A stretch of DNA of 64,000 nucleotides from Nissolia schottii (taxonomy: Eukaryota > Streptophyta > Magnoliopsida > Fabales > Fabaceae). Location of the stretch: the NCBI GenBank assembly GCA_003254905.1, contig QANU01067568.1, forward strand, positions 78,166 through 142,165. Direction: 5' to 3'. This document shows positions 48,087 to 64,000 of this stretch, in pieces (the stretch's first letter is position 1; every line of letters begins with the position of its first letter). A model generated the notes under the pieces. The model did no database searches. It was not told the origin of the DNA and saw only the letters and a program-made list of their open reading frames with translations. Made by a program: the position numbers and the translations under genes.

Positions 48087-51000
48087 ATGAAGAGTTTTGC
48101 AGCTAAGGTTGAGGAAGGAAGAGAAGGGACGAATGGCAAGCTATCTGTGGGTCCAGTACACCGAAACCTCCTTTCCAAACATGAGTTTCCTCCACTTGAT
48201 CCTAATTTACGTACTGCTTGGGATATTTTCAGGTCAGAATCTCATATTGCTTAAAGATAAAGCCTAGATGGCCTTTATAAAAATACTTAAATCGGCCTCC
48301 TTTTCTTTGACGATTGCAGCGTGTCTGTCAAAAAGCATCCTCAAAATCATATGCTGGGATGGCGTAAATTTGTTGATGGAAAGGTAATTTATTATGGAAA
48401 TTAAATGTATTATGTTATGTGTGTAGTGAACATGTCAGAAAGATTAGGGAATTAATTCATTATTTTTCTTGGATTACAGGTAGGACCATATGTGTGGAAA
48501 ACATACAAGGAAGTTTATGATGAAGTTCTGCATATTGGTTCTGCTTTAAGAGCATGTGGTGCTGAACCTGTAAGTGCTTCCTAAGGGACATGTCTCTCAT
48601 CATTTTTACTACTAGTCTTTGAATGGAATCTTCACAATGTGACAGTGTCTATTGTGGTGATTCTGTGATCACAGGGCTCTCGGATTGGAGTTTATGGATC
48701 TAACTGCCCTCAATGGATTGTGGCAATGGAGGTTTAGTAACTTCAGCACTTCCCTTTCCATTATTGTGTCATAAATTCATAATTCTTGATCCTTCAATGA
48801 TCCTTTCATAACTCATGAACATATTTATGTTGATCTAGGCTTGTTGCGGCCACAGCTTGGTTTGTGTCCCTCTCTATGACACCCTTGGTAAACTTTTCTG
48901 AATTTAGTTTGTTTGGTTTTTTCATAAATATACCTTACTCCCTCATTTTTCTCTGATTTCTCTTTTCTTCAATTAAGAGAGATGCCAAAAAGTTGAACCT
49001 AGTCAGAGCTACCCTTTCCATCGCTCTTCATATACCTACTGATTTAAAGCAATTTAAACATAAAATGCAGGGCCTGGTGCTGTAAATTTTATCATAGATC
49101 ATGGAGAAGTAGATTTTGTGTTTGTCCAAGATAAGAAGGTTAAAGAAGTAAGAATTTCCATCTAAAGATAAATTATGCTATGTTCCAGATGAACCTCCAC
49201 TAATGTGATCCAGAGGCAATCAGAGGTTCTGACTGTTAAACATACTGTTTGCAGCTTTTGAATCCTGATTGTAAATCTGCTCGGCGACTAAAAGGTAAAT
49301 GTGGCTATTCAACATTGCTATGTTGCAGTTAACAAAAGGCATTTTTAACCGAGTTTGGTTGCGGTTACAGCGATGGTGTGCTTCACTTCATTAACAGTGG
49401 AAGAGAAAAATAAGGCCGCCAGCATCGGAATCAAGGCATATTCATGGGAGGAGTTCTTGCACATGGTTGGTTTGTAAGGAAATTTGCATAAATCATACAC
49501 GTCACATGTCATTGTAGAAAACACTAATATCTATATAATGTACAAGTTGGTTTGTTTCACTTTTTAGCACCATTCTTTTTGTGTGACTGGAATTCTGCTT
49601 GTATTTGTATTAGGAACTGCACTTTCTTAAAAAAAAAGGTTAACAACAGAAATGATAACCTATGCTCTAGTGCATTTATGGTGGTACTGTAGTACCAACA
49701 TTTGTAGAATGCTCTAAGAAAGTTATTCATGCAATCATAATCTATGCAGGGAAAAGAAAATCCATCAGGCATTTTACCACCTCAGGCTTATAACATCTGC
49801 ACAATTATGTATACAAGTGGAACCAGTGGAGACCCTAAGGGCGTTGTTCTAACGCATGAAAACATATCGACTTTTGTAAGAGGAATGGATATTTTCATGG
49901 AGCAATTTGAAGAAAAGGTAATCTGGTGCTGCATCCATTGGAAAAAAAAAAAGAATTTATGATGCCATTTTTCACATAATTCAATTGTAAATTTCTAGCT
50001 ATCATGACATATTTATCGTATTGTTTTGTGCAGATGACTATGGAAGATGTGTATTTATCCTTCCTCCCATTGGCTCATATCCTTGATCGCACAATTGAGG
50101 AGTACTTTTTCCATAAGGGTGCATCTGTTGGCTACTACCATGGGGTGTGTTCACGCAGGAGTGTATAGTTCATTTTGAATTTGCTTGAATTATCGCTTAC
50201 ATGAGTAGAGACATAAGAAATGTTTTGTTTATTTTAAAATCTTGTGAATTTCTTGAATTGCTTGCATGAAGGATCTAAATGCATTGAGGGATGATTTAAT
50301 GGAGTTGAAGCCAACACTGTTTGCTGGGGTCCCTCGAGTTTTTGAAAAAATCCATGAAGGCAAGGTCACGCGCCAGCAGAAAATTTAATTTCTTTATTTG
50401 AATTCAGTACTAGTCAGTACAAAACTTACTCTAGATCATCTGCTTCAGGTATTAAGAAAGCAGTGGAAGAACTCAATCCAGTGAGGAGAAAAGTTTTTGG
50501 CATGCTCTACAATTAGTAAGTTGGCATTTATATGATTACACTTCTGCATACATTTTGGTAAATGTGCCACTGTGGTTTTATGTGTTGAGGTTATTGATTT
50601 TGAGTTGATGTATAATAACAACTTTGCCAATTCACATCTACACTTTGTTACAGCAAACTTGGATGGATGAAGAAAGGATATAAACATAGTAATGCATCAC
50701 CTTTATCAGATCTATTAGCCTTCAGAAAGGTTGTACATGTCTCTCTTCTTTGGAAAATTTCCCAATTCTTAAGTCATTTTATCTTTGTATAAACTTGACT
50801 CCTTCATATGGCTAAAATTTTTTGAACCCTTCCCCTTAACCTCACCCTGGTGAGTCAGGTAAAAGCTCGGCTAGGTGGGCGCGTTCGACTAATAATATCA
50901 GGAGGCGCGCCCTTGAGCTCAGAGGTAGAAGAGTTCTTGCGTGTCACATGTTGCGCCTTTGTATGCCAAGGCTATGGTAAGGAACTCTCTTATTATACTA

Positions 51001-52527
51001 CTTATGAATAAGATAAGACAACCATGATCTAATGAGATTTAGTCATTGTCGCTTCGATTCGTAAAATATATATATAAAAGTACTCCTAAGTACATAAAAA
51101 ATGCAATACAATGAAACAGTATTGGTGATAATATGGTTAATCCAGGTTTGACTGAAACTTGTGGGTCAACTACACTTGCCTATCCTGATGAGATGTGCAT
51201 GATTGGAACTGTTGGTCCTGTATCTGTATACAATGAGCTGCAGCTGGAGGAGGTTCCAGAGATGGGATACAATCCTCTTGGAAGCCGTTCGTGTGGTGAG
51301 ATATGTCTCAGAGGGAAAACTGTCTTTACTGGCTACTACAAGAACCCTGAGTTAACAAGGGAAGCCATAAAAGATGGATGGTTTCACACAGGTTGAATCG
51401 CCATTTCATTCCCACCTCAAACTCAAGGGTCTATTCGGATTCTATTTCAATTTTCTGTTTTCAGAATGTTCATTTTTTTAAAGTAGATAAAAAATAAAAT
51501 TTTCATGTTTTCACTGTTTCCTTGAAAAGTTATTGAAAAATGGGAACAACTTGAAAAAACAAAATAGAAAATCAAACGGACCCTAAACTTATTTTGTAAG
51601 GAATATGTACCTGATTTGATTGTTCCCTTGTAATTGGCATCTTCAGGGGACATAGGAGAAATGCAACCTAATGGTGTTCTGAAGATTATTGACAGGAAGA
51701 AGAATCTCATAAAACTCTCTCAAGGAGAATATATAGCATTAGAGCATTTGGAGAATGTTTATGGAGTTACTCCAATAGTAGAAGATGTAAGCATGTAGTT
51801 TTAATATGTACACTTTTTTCAGTCCTCAGATTCTTGATAGGTTTGTGTGAATATTTTGTTGTTATTTTTTCTAAAGGTGTGGGTTTATGGGAATAGCTTC
51901 AAGTCAGTGTTGGTTGCAGTAGTGGTTCCAAATGAAGAAATTACCAAGAAGTGGGCATATTCAAATGCTCACATGGCTCCTTTCTCTCAACTCTGTTCCC
52001 TTGACCAGTTGAAGAAATATGTGCTATCTGAGCTCAAGCTGACTGCTGAGAGAAATAAGGTAACATACTAACATCTCCAAGTGTTGCCTAAACATTAGTT
52101 GAGAGAAAGATTCGCACTCACTATCAACCAATATTTAACTTGACACCTCAAAGTATCTCCTAAAATATGCTCACAAAAATAACACAAGTATCATTTTTCA
52201 TATTCTATGTTCAATATTAAGTGCTTCACTATTGTAATTTTATTTTCCCCTTGCAATGAACTATAGCTGAAGGGCTTTGAACATATCAAAGGGGTGATAT
52301 TAGAGCCTCATCCATTTGACATGGAGAGAGACTTGGTGACTGCAACAATGAAGAAGAAAAGAAACAATATGCTCAAGTATTATCAGGTAATCAATAATCT
52401 GCTGTCCCTTTTTACACTCTTAGTTCTTACTCTTAATCTGCCTTTCCTCACATAATTGCTGGCATTGTAACAGGGAGAAATCGACAAAGTATACAGAAGT
52501 TTGAATGGAGAGAAGCAAAAAATTTGA
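48087..52527 (+). CDS. LACS1: Long-chain acyl-CoA synthetase, LACS1-like
   Basis: An AMP-forming enzyme that activates long and very-long fatty acids to acyl-CoA; LACS1 acts in cuticular wax and cutin synthesis at the ER. The 19 exons are 48087-48232, 48320-48383, 48480-48569, 48675-48731, 48839-48887, 49071-49147, 49255-49294, 49371-49465, 49750-49917, 50034-50144, 50272-50359, 50449-50515, 50654-50729, 50859-50976, 51146-51391, 51647-51786, 51877-52059, 52267-52386 and 52474-52527, giving 662 residues; LACS1 has about 660. The AMP-binding P-loop is [11 protein letters not shown] (227-237). Others are [21 protein letters not shown] (about 411-420), DGWFHTGDIGE and [14 protein letters not shown]. 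It begins [11 protein letters not shown], as does LACS1. Intron 11 uses a GC donor (AAG|GCAAGG), required by frame. No defects were seen. Confidence 0.95.
51427..51583. mobile_element. Possible Tourist-like MITE in LACS1 intron 15
   Basis: The ends GGGTCTATTCGG and CAAACGGACCC are imperfect inverted repeats, with CAA on the left and TAA on the right as a possible 3-bp target site. The inside is A/T-rich and partly self-complementary. Weakly supported. Confidence 0.35.
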
Positions 52528-52854
52528 GGCTCCATGCCAGATGAGGCTGTTAAGGATAAAAATGATAGAGCTTTATACCAGTTGTTCCTGTTCCTAAATT
52601 CACTAGCATTGTCCTTGTGTTGTGGTTTGTTCTATGATTGTGTACTACTATGTGGAAGGTGCGTACCTAAATTAAGTGTATATTAGAACAATGATGAATA
52701 AGATATGCATGTAACATGAGCTATATAATACATACTATACTAACAGCATTTTATAAATAAGATGGATTTTAACTATAACAAACCAAACATAAGCTGCTTA
52801 TAATAAACGTAACTATGACTAAGACAATATACTAGCAAATACTGCTTATTTTTT

Positions 52855-54016
52855 GGGTTAATTAAGTTTTTAGTCCTTATAATATGAAAAAGTTTGGTTT
52901 TAGTCCCTCATTGTCAGTTTTAGTTCTCATAAAATATGAAAATTTGATTTTAGTCCATGTTGACGGTGGGTGATGGACGGTGTTGACGTGTCATTTGACG
53001 TTGCTGACGGAGTATCACACGTGGACCCGCCACGTGACAGAACCCATTTTTTTGGGTCCAACCCAAATCTAGTAACCCGACCCGATAATTTTTTTTTTTT
53101 AAAAACCAAAATTTGCAAACCTAATCTCCCAAAATCCCCAAATCAATCCTCATCAATCTTCGGCCACATTGTTCACCTAAAGTGCTCCGTTGCCATCGCC
53201 CTCCCCCACACCGCATCGCCGCCGCACAAGCCGCCGTCGCCGTCTCGGCTTCTCTCTTCTCTCTGCTCGTCGGCTCGCGCGGCTGCTCTCCGTCGTTGCT
53301 GTTGGTGTTGTTGTTGTCGACGCTGATGCTCCTCTTCCTCCCACGCGTCATGTGAGGCGCGCGAGTTGAAGGATTGGACGAAGTCGATGCCGAAGAAGCC
53401 GAGGAGGTAGATGAACGAGGCGATGAGGGTGACAATGGCGGAGATCTCGGAGAAGGTGAGGAGGTGGAGAGGGGTGGAGGTGCGGATCTTGTCGCTCCAG
53501 TGGTTGAGGAGGTAGTAGGCGACGGAGAAGAACAGCGTGAAGAAGATGGTGTTGGTCAGGTAGAGCGGGAGCGGGAGCGCGTCGGAGGCTTTAGGCTGCG
53601 GATGGCGAGGCGAAGGGGCGAGCCTCTTGGGGGCGGCGGGAGGGCGACGACGGAGGTCCATGGAGAGGTGGGACCCAGCAAATGAAATGAGTATGAGAGA
53701 GTGTGCGTGTGTGGCCTCGTTGTTGTGTATTGGTCGCCTGCCAGCGAAGGGGGGAGAGGAAGGAAGCTACGATGCCGCCGGCGGGGTTGTTGTTGGGGGT
53801 GGTGAGACATTCGTCTACTGGTGGAGAGAGAGGCACGGCGGCCACGGCGTGGGAAAGACGATGCCGTGGGGGGGGGGGGNACACGTTAGCACCGTCTATT
53901 ATCTACCGTCAACAGGAGTAAAATCAAATTTTCTTATTTTATAGGGACTAAAATTAACAATAAGAGACTAAAATCAAACTTTTTTATATTATATGGATTA
54001 AAAATTTAATTAACTC
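52855..54016. mobile_element. Pack-MULE carrying an HMG-CoA reductase gene start
   Basis: 1162 bp with a perfect 9-bp duplication TTATTTTTT (52846-52854 and 54017-54025). The ends, GGGTTAATTAAGTTTTTAGTCC and ATTAAAAATTTAATTAACTC, match the family TIR. The TIR carries GACGTGTCA, CCACGTGACAG and 'TGACGGTGGGTGATGGACGG'. The GC-rich interior (about 53160-53875) is mostly host-derived: the start of an HMGR gene on the minus strand and the sequence upstream of it. A poly-G run with one N at 53880 marks its right border. Confidence 0.9.
53173..53661 (-). pseudogene. HMGR: Captured 5' fragment of HMG-CoA reductase
   Basis: A 162-codon ORF. Residues 1 to about 115 match the N-terminus of plant [12 protein letters not shown], then [14 protein letters not shown], the first membrane segment ([13 protein letters not shown]), [15 protein letters not shown], and the second membrane segment ending [14 protein letters not shown]. 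After RASHDAW it drifts into Glu/Gln/Arg-rich sequence ([15 protein letters not shown]) unlike HMGR, consistent with a frameshift or junction. The whole catalytic domain is absent, so it is not an enzyme. The genuine HMGR gene must lie elsewhere in the genome. Transcription from the TIR could make a membrane-anchor peptide or antisense RNA. Confidence 0.9.
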
Positions 54017-54514
54017 TTATTTTTTTTTAGTTCAGTGTGTCCATCTATTGAGAGGACATATATATTGACTGATGTTTTTATGTGACCACCGGCTATAAAA
54101 CACATGGATTGAATTCTTAATTAAATACTTAAGAAACTCAACTAAATGCCACTTGTATTAAGTTATGTGATTACAAAGAGTTTTTAAATTATATATATAT
54201 ATGGGGTTTGCGCACCAAACTGAAGAATTGAATTATTGTTACCATAGAGAAACATAAAAATGAAGCCCACAATTTTCTTCATTCTGAAGAACACGAAGTG
54301 AACATATGAAACTTTACATTTTATGACGATGAAAACTCAAAAGTTTAGGTGGTGAGTTTGGTGCTCATCAAAATACTTACAAATTATTCACTAAAATGAT
54401 TCTCAAGAATCAAATTCACGTTCTCGTGAGATATCAACTCTCTTTACCAATTGTACCAATCATTATCTGCTGAACATATGAAACATCGTTGAGAAGGAAA
54501 AATAACAAAAAGAT

Positions 54515-56092
54515 ATGCGTGCCCTGAACATGTTGCGGACGACATTTTCCCGTAATAAGTGTACGGTTTCAGCGGCAGAGCTCAATCACATGATTGATTC
54601 TTACGTACGCGACAACGACGTACGCGAAGCCCGCAAACTGTTCGACGAAAATCCCTCGTCCCGCTCCACCATTTCCTGGAACATGATGATGACTGCCTAC
54701 GCTCAACGAAGCCAGATCCGGCATGCCCACGATCTGTTCGACCAAATGCCTCACAGAGACGCTGTTTCGTGGAACATCATGCTCTCTGGTTTCCACAGAG
54801 CCAATGACACTCTTGGTTTGTACCAGTGTTTCTTGCAAATGGGAAGAGCTGGTATAGCACCCAATGATTACACCATATCCACATTGCTCAGAGCAGTTAT
54901 GGGCACCGAGTTTGATGCTTTGGTGCATCAGCTTCATGCTCAGGCACTTCATTTGGGACTCAACTTGAATGTGTTTGTTGGGTCTGCTCTGATCAGAGCT
55001 TATGGGAGTTTAAGGTTGAAGGAGGCCTTGCACGTCTTGTTCGATGACATATTGGTAAAAGATGTTACATCTTGGAATGCTTTGGTTTCTGGATACATGG
55101 AACTTGGAAGTGTGGCTGATGCACAAACAATGTTTGATATGATGCCTGAAAGAAACATCATTTCTTGGACTGCTTTGGTGAATGGTTACATCAAGAACAA
55201 GCGAGTCAACAAGGCAAGGTCTGTTTTTAACAAGATGGGTGAGAGGAATGTGGTTTCTTGGACGGCGATGATTAGTGGGTATGTGCAGAACAAGAGATTC
55301 ATGGATGCATTGAAGCTTTTCCTTTTGATGTTAAAGTCAGGGACTAGTCCCAATCATTTCACGTTTTCGAGTGTCTTGGATGCGTGTGCCGGTTGTCCTT
55401 CTCTTGTGATGGGAATGCAGGTCCACCTTTGTGTCATCAAATCTGGCATACCAGATGATGTGATCTCATCTACCTCCCTTTTGGATATGTATGCAAAATG
55501 CGGGGATATGAATGCAGCACTCAGTGTCTTTGAGTCCATTGAGAACAAGAATTTGGTGTCATGGAACTCAATGATTGGTGGTTATGCCAGGCATGGGCTT
55601 GCAACCCGGGCACTGGAAGAGTTTGATAGGATGCAAAAATCTGGTGTCACACCTGATGAAGTTACATTTGTGAATGTTTTGTCAGCATGTGTGCACGCAG
55701 GTCTTGTTGAAGAAGGCGAAAAGCACTTCTTTGGCATGTTGAACAAGTATGGGATTCGAGCAGAGATGGAGCACTATACCTGCATGGTGGATCTCTATGG
55801 AAGAGCAGGGGAATTTGATAAAGCAGAAAAATTGATCAAGGACATGCCGTTTGAACCTGATGTGGTGTTGTGGGGTGCATTGCTTGCAGGTTGCGGCCTG
55901 CATTCAAATTTAGAACTTGGAGAGTACGTGGCGGAGAGGATCCGCGAGCTAGAGAGCAATCATCCTGTTTCTTACTCGATGCTTTCAAAGATCCAAGGTG
56001 AGAAAGGAACATGGAGCGTTGTAAATGAATTGAGGGACATGATGAAGGAGAGACAAATCAGAAAGCAGAAGGCAATTAGCTGGGTTGAGTAA
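54515..56092 (+). CDS. PPR protein, PLS class, E subgroup
   Basis: An organelle RNA-binding protein that probably acts in RNA editing or processing; the target is unknown. 525 residues in one exon, as is usual for this family. Repeated blocks show the PLS pattern: SWNMMMTAYAQRSQIRHA, SWNALVSGYMELGSVADA, SWTALVNGYIKNKRVNKA, SWTAMISGYVQNKRFMDA, HFTFSSVLDACA, STSLLDMYAKCGDMNAA, SWNSMIGGYARHGLATRA and DEVTFVNVLSACVHAGLV. The E domain follows (DVVLWGALLAGCGLHSNLEL...). The protein ends QKAISWVE with no DYW deaminase, so any editing would need a partner in trans. The Arg/Thr-rich start (MRALNMLRTTFSRNK) suggests a mitochondrial targeting signal. It starts 499 bp after the Pack-MULE. Confidence 0.95.
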   Translation: MRALNMLRTTFSRNKCTVSAAELNHMIDSYVRDNDVREARKLFDENPSSRSTISWNMMMTAYAQRSQIRHAHDLFDQMPHRDAVSWNIMLSGFHRANDTLGLYQCFLQMGRAGIAPNDYTISTLLRAVMGTEFDALVHQLHAQALHLGLNLNVFVGSALIRAYGSLRLKEALHVLFDDILVKDVTSWNALVSGYMELGSVADAQTMFDMMPERNIISWTALVNGYIKNKRVNKARSVFNKMGERNVVSWTAMISGYVQNKRFMDALKLFLLMLKSGTSPNHFTFSSVLDACAGCPSLVMGMQVHLCVIKSGIPDDVISSTSLLDMYAKCGDMNAALSVFESIENKNLVSWNSMIGGYARHGLATRALEEFDRMQKSGVTPDEVTFVNVLSACVHAGLVEEGEKHFFGMLNKYGIRAEMEHYTCMVDLYGRAGEFDKAEKLIKDMPFEPDVVLWGALLAGCGLHSNLELGEYVAERIRELESNHPVSYSMLSKIQGEKGTWSVVNELRDMMKERQIRKQKAISWVE

Positions 56093-57124
56093 TCTTTTGC
56101 TGTAAATTTAGCAAAGCGATGAAAATCACTCGGCCAAGAGAAGAAAAGTCCTCAATCACTCCTCTCATTCTTTTGTGGCTCTTTGTACATGGAGGAACTC
56201 CTCAGGCGTACTAAATTAGGGCACAACAGATATGGGAGTCTTTCTTACGATCACTCTCAAGCCACTGGATACGGAACTCACCCAGATAAACTGTCAAGCA
56301 CTTATTTCACTGCTTAGCTTCTGAATAAATCAAATGCTTCTTTGTTGAGGTCAAATGTCTATGGGTGAGCTCTTCTAATTCTAGAGTTCTCAAATGCAAA
56401 GTTGCAATTGGAGACCAGTGAAAGCAGTGGCAAAGTTTAGTGGTGATTATGGGATTCAATTTTTTAAAATCCCCAAATACTAAGAGATATAAAAAAATAA
56501 TATTGGACCCAAATATGATGTGGGAATTTTAGTCTGTTTCTTTATAATCCTGTGCCCTCAAGTACATGTACAGCTTAGCTCCTGCAATGCTTGACTTCAT
56601 TGATACCGTAATAATTGTTTTGGCTTCAATACATAAAGAACACATGGCACCGCATAATCTTAACATACTATTTAATTAAAATTATAATATTAGTAAATTG
56701 AATTCAAGCAGTCACCAAACAACAATGATCATCATCACTCTGAAAATACGAAAGTAATTTTCAAATCGTAGATCAATTGCAGCACTTCCTTTGGAACGTT
56801 CTTTATAAAACATTATCAGTTGACCTGTCACTTTGAAGAAAGGGTTGCGTGGAAAATCAGTTGATCTGGCGCAATTTCTTTTCCATGACAGCGTAGTCTA
56901 TCCTCTTGACCAAACCAAGATCCAGAAACAAATTTGGACAATAAGGTACAACAGAACATGGAGAATCATAAAAATAAGTTTACTAATACTCTAGAAAATG
57001 GTACAAGGAACTTCGCCATTGTTTAATTAAATTACTTTCGCACGAGAAAATATAATCTCAGTTGCAGGAGACGAAGCATCCAATGCAAAATCCAAAGACC
57101 AAAAAAGTATGGATGGCTAGGGTT
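56093..57124. other. Spacer between converging PPR and PRP43 genes
   Basis: The 3' UTRs of both genes plus AT-rich sequence. No further gene was recognised. Confidence 0.55.
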
Positions 57125-61363
<4,239 letters not shown>

Positions 61364-64000
61364 CAAAAACCCTAACGCCCCCAACTGTGCTATATTGGAG
61401 GAAACAACAGTCACAATTTCACCCCCAAATCGAAGAAGCTAGGGTTATGTGTTGGTGCAATTACGAAACTACCAACATCAAGGGAACGAGGAAGATGAAC
61501 TTACAATATTTACGATCAAAGCCACTATTTCTTATTTTATTTTCTTTTTGTAGTATCAACGAACCGACCTTTCTTTTGGGTCGATAACCAACCGACTGTC
61601 TAATATTTGGTAGTCACCGATCTTGATTTTTTTTTTGTGTTGGATCAAAATCACTTGTCCCATTTACTCAGGCCCAACACTAACCGCATTTGTTTTTGGT
61701 GGCCCAATATTAATCTTACATATTTCCAAAAATATAAATGGGTCAACGTTCTTCTGCCTCTGTCGCGTGCCTTCATAGTTTGTAAAACAGTAGTTTCCAA
61801 TGGCCCATTACCAAATTGTCTTTGCTCGATTCGTCGCTTCAGCTAGGCTAACCAAAGTTAACAAAAGCAAATAAACAATTTTAAAAAGAACCCTCCAAAG
61901 AAATTTAGTGGGGTGACTAGCATTAAAACTCATAAAAAAAAATCGCATAGTTTGCCTCAACTATTTTGGAGTTTTTCAAAATGTAAACACCACGAAATAG
62001 TGTGCGCATAATATATATATATATATACACACACGATAAACACGTTACTTGTCAAGCCACATATTTTATTTCATAAGTATTAATTTAATTATTAAATTAA
62101 AAATAAAAAATGTTAGTAGATTAATTAGTAATTAATATAAGGATGCAGTGTTTATTGAATTGATTAGACAAAATATATATATATATATATAAAATTAAAT
62201 AATATCGAACTTTAAATATAATTTAATGGATTTGAAATAATGACTCAATAGAGCTAATAGATATCAAAAGTTACTTTTCATATTCTCTTATTAAAAAACA
62301 AAACAGTTTAATTTCTATGTAGTTATATATAAAGTGAGAATGGTGAAGAAATTAGGTCATTATCTTCCTTTTGAATGAAAGGTTGATTGAGATGATATTT
62401 GTTGTAATTCTCTCCTGACAATTACTAGGACTTGATCTTTGATGTGAGGGTCAGGTTTATATGGTCGTTATTGTGATGATCATCCATAAAATTTATGGTT
62501 AGCCCACTCAATGCTGTATCAATGAGGGATGCCCTTTAAGGTATGTATAGGCGATGGGATGCGTGGGGGTCCTGACCTTGAGTCTGGGGACACTATCCTC
62601 AACTAATGGGAATATATATATATATAGGGCTTAAATTGAATAACCGCCAAAGTAGAAGCCATGTGGGGTACAGAACATGCATGGAAGAGAGGTGCAGAGT
62701 GATTGTCAAATATCAAATAACACCATATTCCCCGCCTGTGGGGTTGTTGCAAAAGTTCACACATCTATCTCTCTTTGCAGAAATTATTCTAGAAATGATG
62801 GTGTAAAAAAAGTCATGCATCGCATAATATATATATATCTCATAAATTGACTTAATGCGCTTTATTTTGTTTTAAAATCATTACAAAAAATACGTTGATC
62901 ACGAGTTTTAAAGGTAATTTATGTTTAAAGTGAGTATTGAATCTTCGATACTTAGCTAAGAAAAAAAAATATCATTACCATCTCACGTTAGATCTCATGG
63001 TTACTCAACTGCTTTGTTTAAACTAAAACCTTTCAGAATAAACCCGTTTTTCCTTCCATATCAATACATAATGTTAAGCATTTTTAAATTCTAATAATAA
63101 AAAATCTGAAACTCCCCCAACTAATTATGTACATACATAATATTTGATTTGCATAATACACGGATATAAAAACATTATATGGGCCATCAAAGTTGGGCTG
63201 GCAACTTAATTTTGAAATGGCCCGCAACAAAATTAGTACATCTGCTTTAAATTTCCCCACTACAGCAAATGCTGACACCCTTGTATCATTGCCAAATATC
63301 TCCATCTAGAAGATTCGATCATATGCCAGCTCCTTTAATTCAAATATTATAAATGGCATCAAATCAGAGGTGTTAGAAAGAAACAATAATGAACTTGAAG
63401 AGATTTTGAGACATGCATGTCTATCATATCATACACTCAATATCAATGGTCACACAACATTTCATACATAGATGGAGAGAGAGAAAATAATTTATGGACC
63501 CGCTGTCGATACTTCATCGGTTGCATAAAGCCAACACACACATTTTCACTTTAACATAAAATATGATTTTAAAAATATAAATTAAACATTAACTATCATA
63601 TTTTATATTTATTATTTTTTATAACTAATCTTCAATATAATATCACATAACGATTGAATCAATTAAATTTATTATCCGTAAAAAATTATTAAGCAGAGTG
63701 TACTAAAGATTATTCCTAGAGTTAATGGTTGCTCGCGCGTGTCTATTTATATATATACAGACATCCCGTGAGACTTAAATCCAAGACCTCTGCCATTCAC
63801 AGCAATGACTTATCCACTAGACTAGCATTACTTTTTACAACATTTTATGCAATCATATTTATTAATATAATTTTATTATTTAATTTTTTTTTAAATAAAT
63901 CATAATCTAAAGAGTCCTTAGGACTCTCCCACACTCACACTCTCATCTCGTCTAAATAATTTGAGAGAGTTTTGCTAGCATTTTTCTTTTTATTTTTTGT
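61364..64000. other. Intergenic: PRP43 upstream region
   Basis: The PRP43 leader and promoter (to about 61460), then AT-rich DNA with TA microsatellites (about 62010, 62173, 62611 and 62829) and the SINE-like piece at 63740-63830. No gene was recognised to the window end. Confidence 0.55.
63740..63830 (-). mobile_element. Possible tRNA-derived SINE head
   Basis: On the minus strand, TAGTCTAGTGG fits the Pol III A-box consensus TRGYNNARNNG. About 40 bases later GGATTTAAGTCTC resembles a decayed B box (GGTTCRANNCC). A similar B-box-like string, GGATTTGAACTC, occurs at about 23870 on the plus strand. Weak, motif-level evidence. Confidence 0.35.

Noticed and set aside
53374..53685. Glu/Gly-rich plus-strand ORF in the Pack-MULE
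   Set aside because: It is the antisense shadow of the HMGR fragment, whose two membrane segments clearly read on the minus strand.

Overview
The window is nuclear DNA of a flowering plant. The genes have introns, the intergenic DNA is very AT-rich and full of nested transposons, and every gene matches a plant family. A eudicot is clear. A legume is my best guess, from the style of the proteins and of the repeats that share a 'TTTTTAGTCCCTG' end. I could not run a database search, so the species is open.

Layout. 1-4.86 kb: AT-rich intergenic DNA with a small MITE. 4.86-6.33 kb (+): an R2R3-MYB gene (subgroup 20-like) with a transposon in intron 2. 7.06-9.34 kb (+): two tandem copies of a C/D-box snoRNA cluster, the first mostly decayed and the second intact with a telo-box/TATA promoter. 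11.46-14.57 kb (-): a gibberellin 2-oxidase, 3 exons. 17.73-21.78 kb: a 4.05-kb Mutator-like element (MULE) with long terminal inverted repeats (TIRs), a 9-bp target duplication, a dead transposase and a telomere-like array. 21.8-26.8 kb: repeat-rich DNA with no gene. 27.0-31.13 kb (+): SWC4/DMAP1, 16 exons. 32.1-34.7 kb (-): a patatin-like lipase, 7 exons. 35.77-36.53 kb (-): a plastid NFU protein, 2 exons. 37.7-45.98 kb: a nest of transposons consisting of an outer element, a dead Ty1/copia retrotransposon, and Mutator-type elements inserted in both. 48.09-52.53 kb (+): a long-chain acyl-CoA synthetase close to LACS1, 19 coding exons. 52.86-54.02 kb: a Pack-MULE carrying the start of an HMG-CoA reductase gene. 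54.5-56.1 kb (+): an intronless E-class PPR protein. 57.1-61.4 kb (-): the DEAH helicase PRP43/DHX15, 7 exons. The rest is intergenic.

The genes do not form a pathway; this is an ordinary plant gene neighbourhood. The accessory biology is the main interest: a duplicated snoRNA cluster with one guide that matches a 25S rRNA segment, a Mutator family sharing TIRs that has captured host gene sequence and spreads G-box motifs, and GC-AG introns required by frame in two genes and likely in a third. All exon models were built by hand from splice signals, reading frame and protein-family similarity. All close in frame and give family-typical lengths, but no transcript evidence was available.
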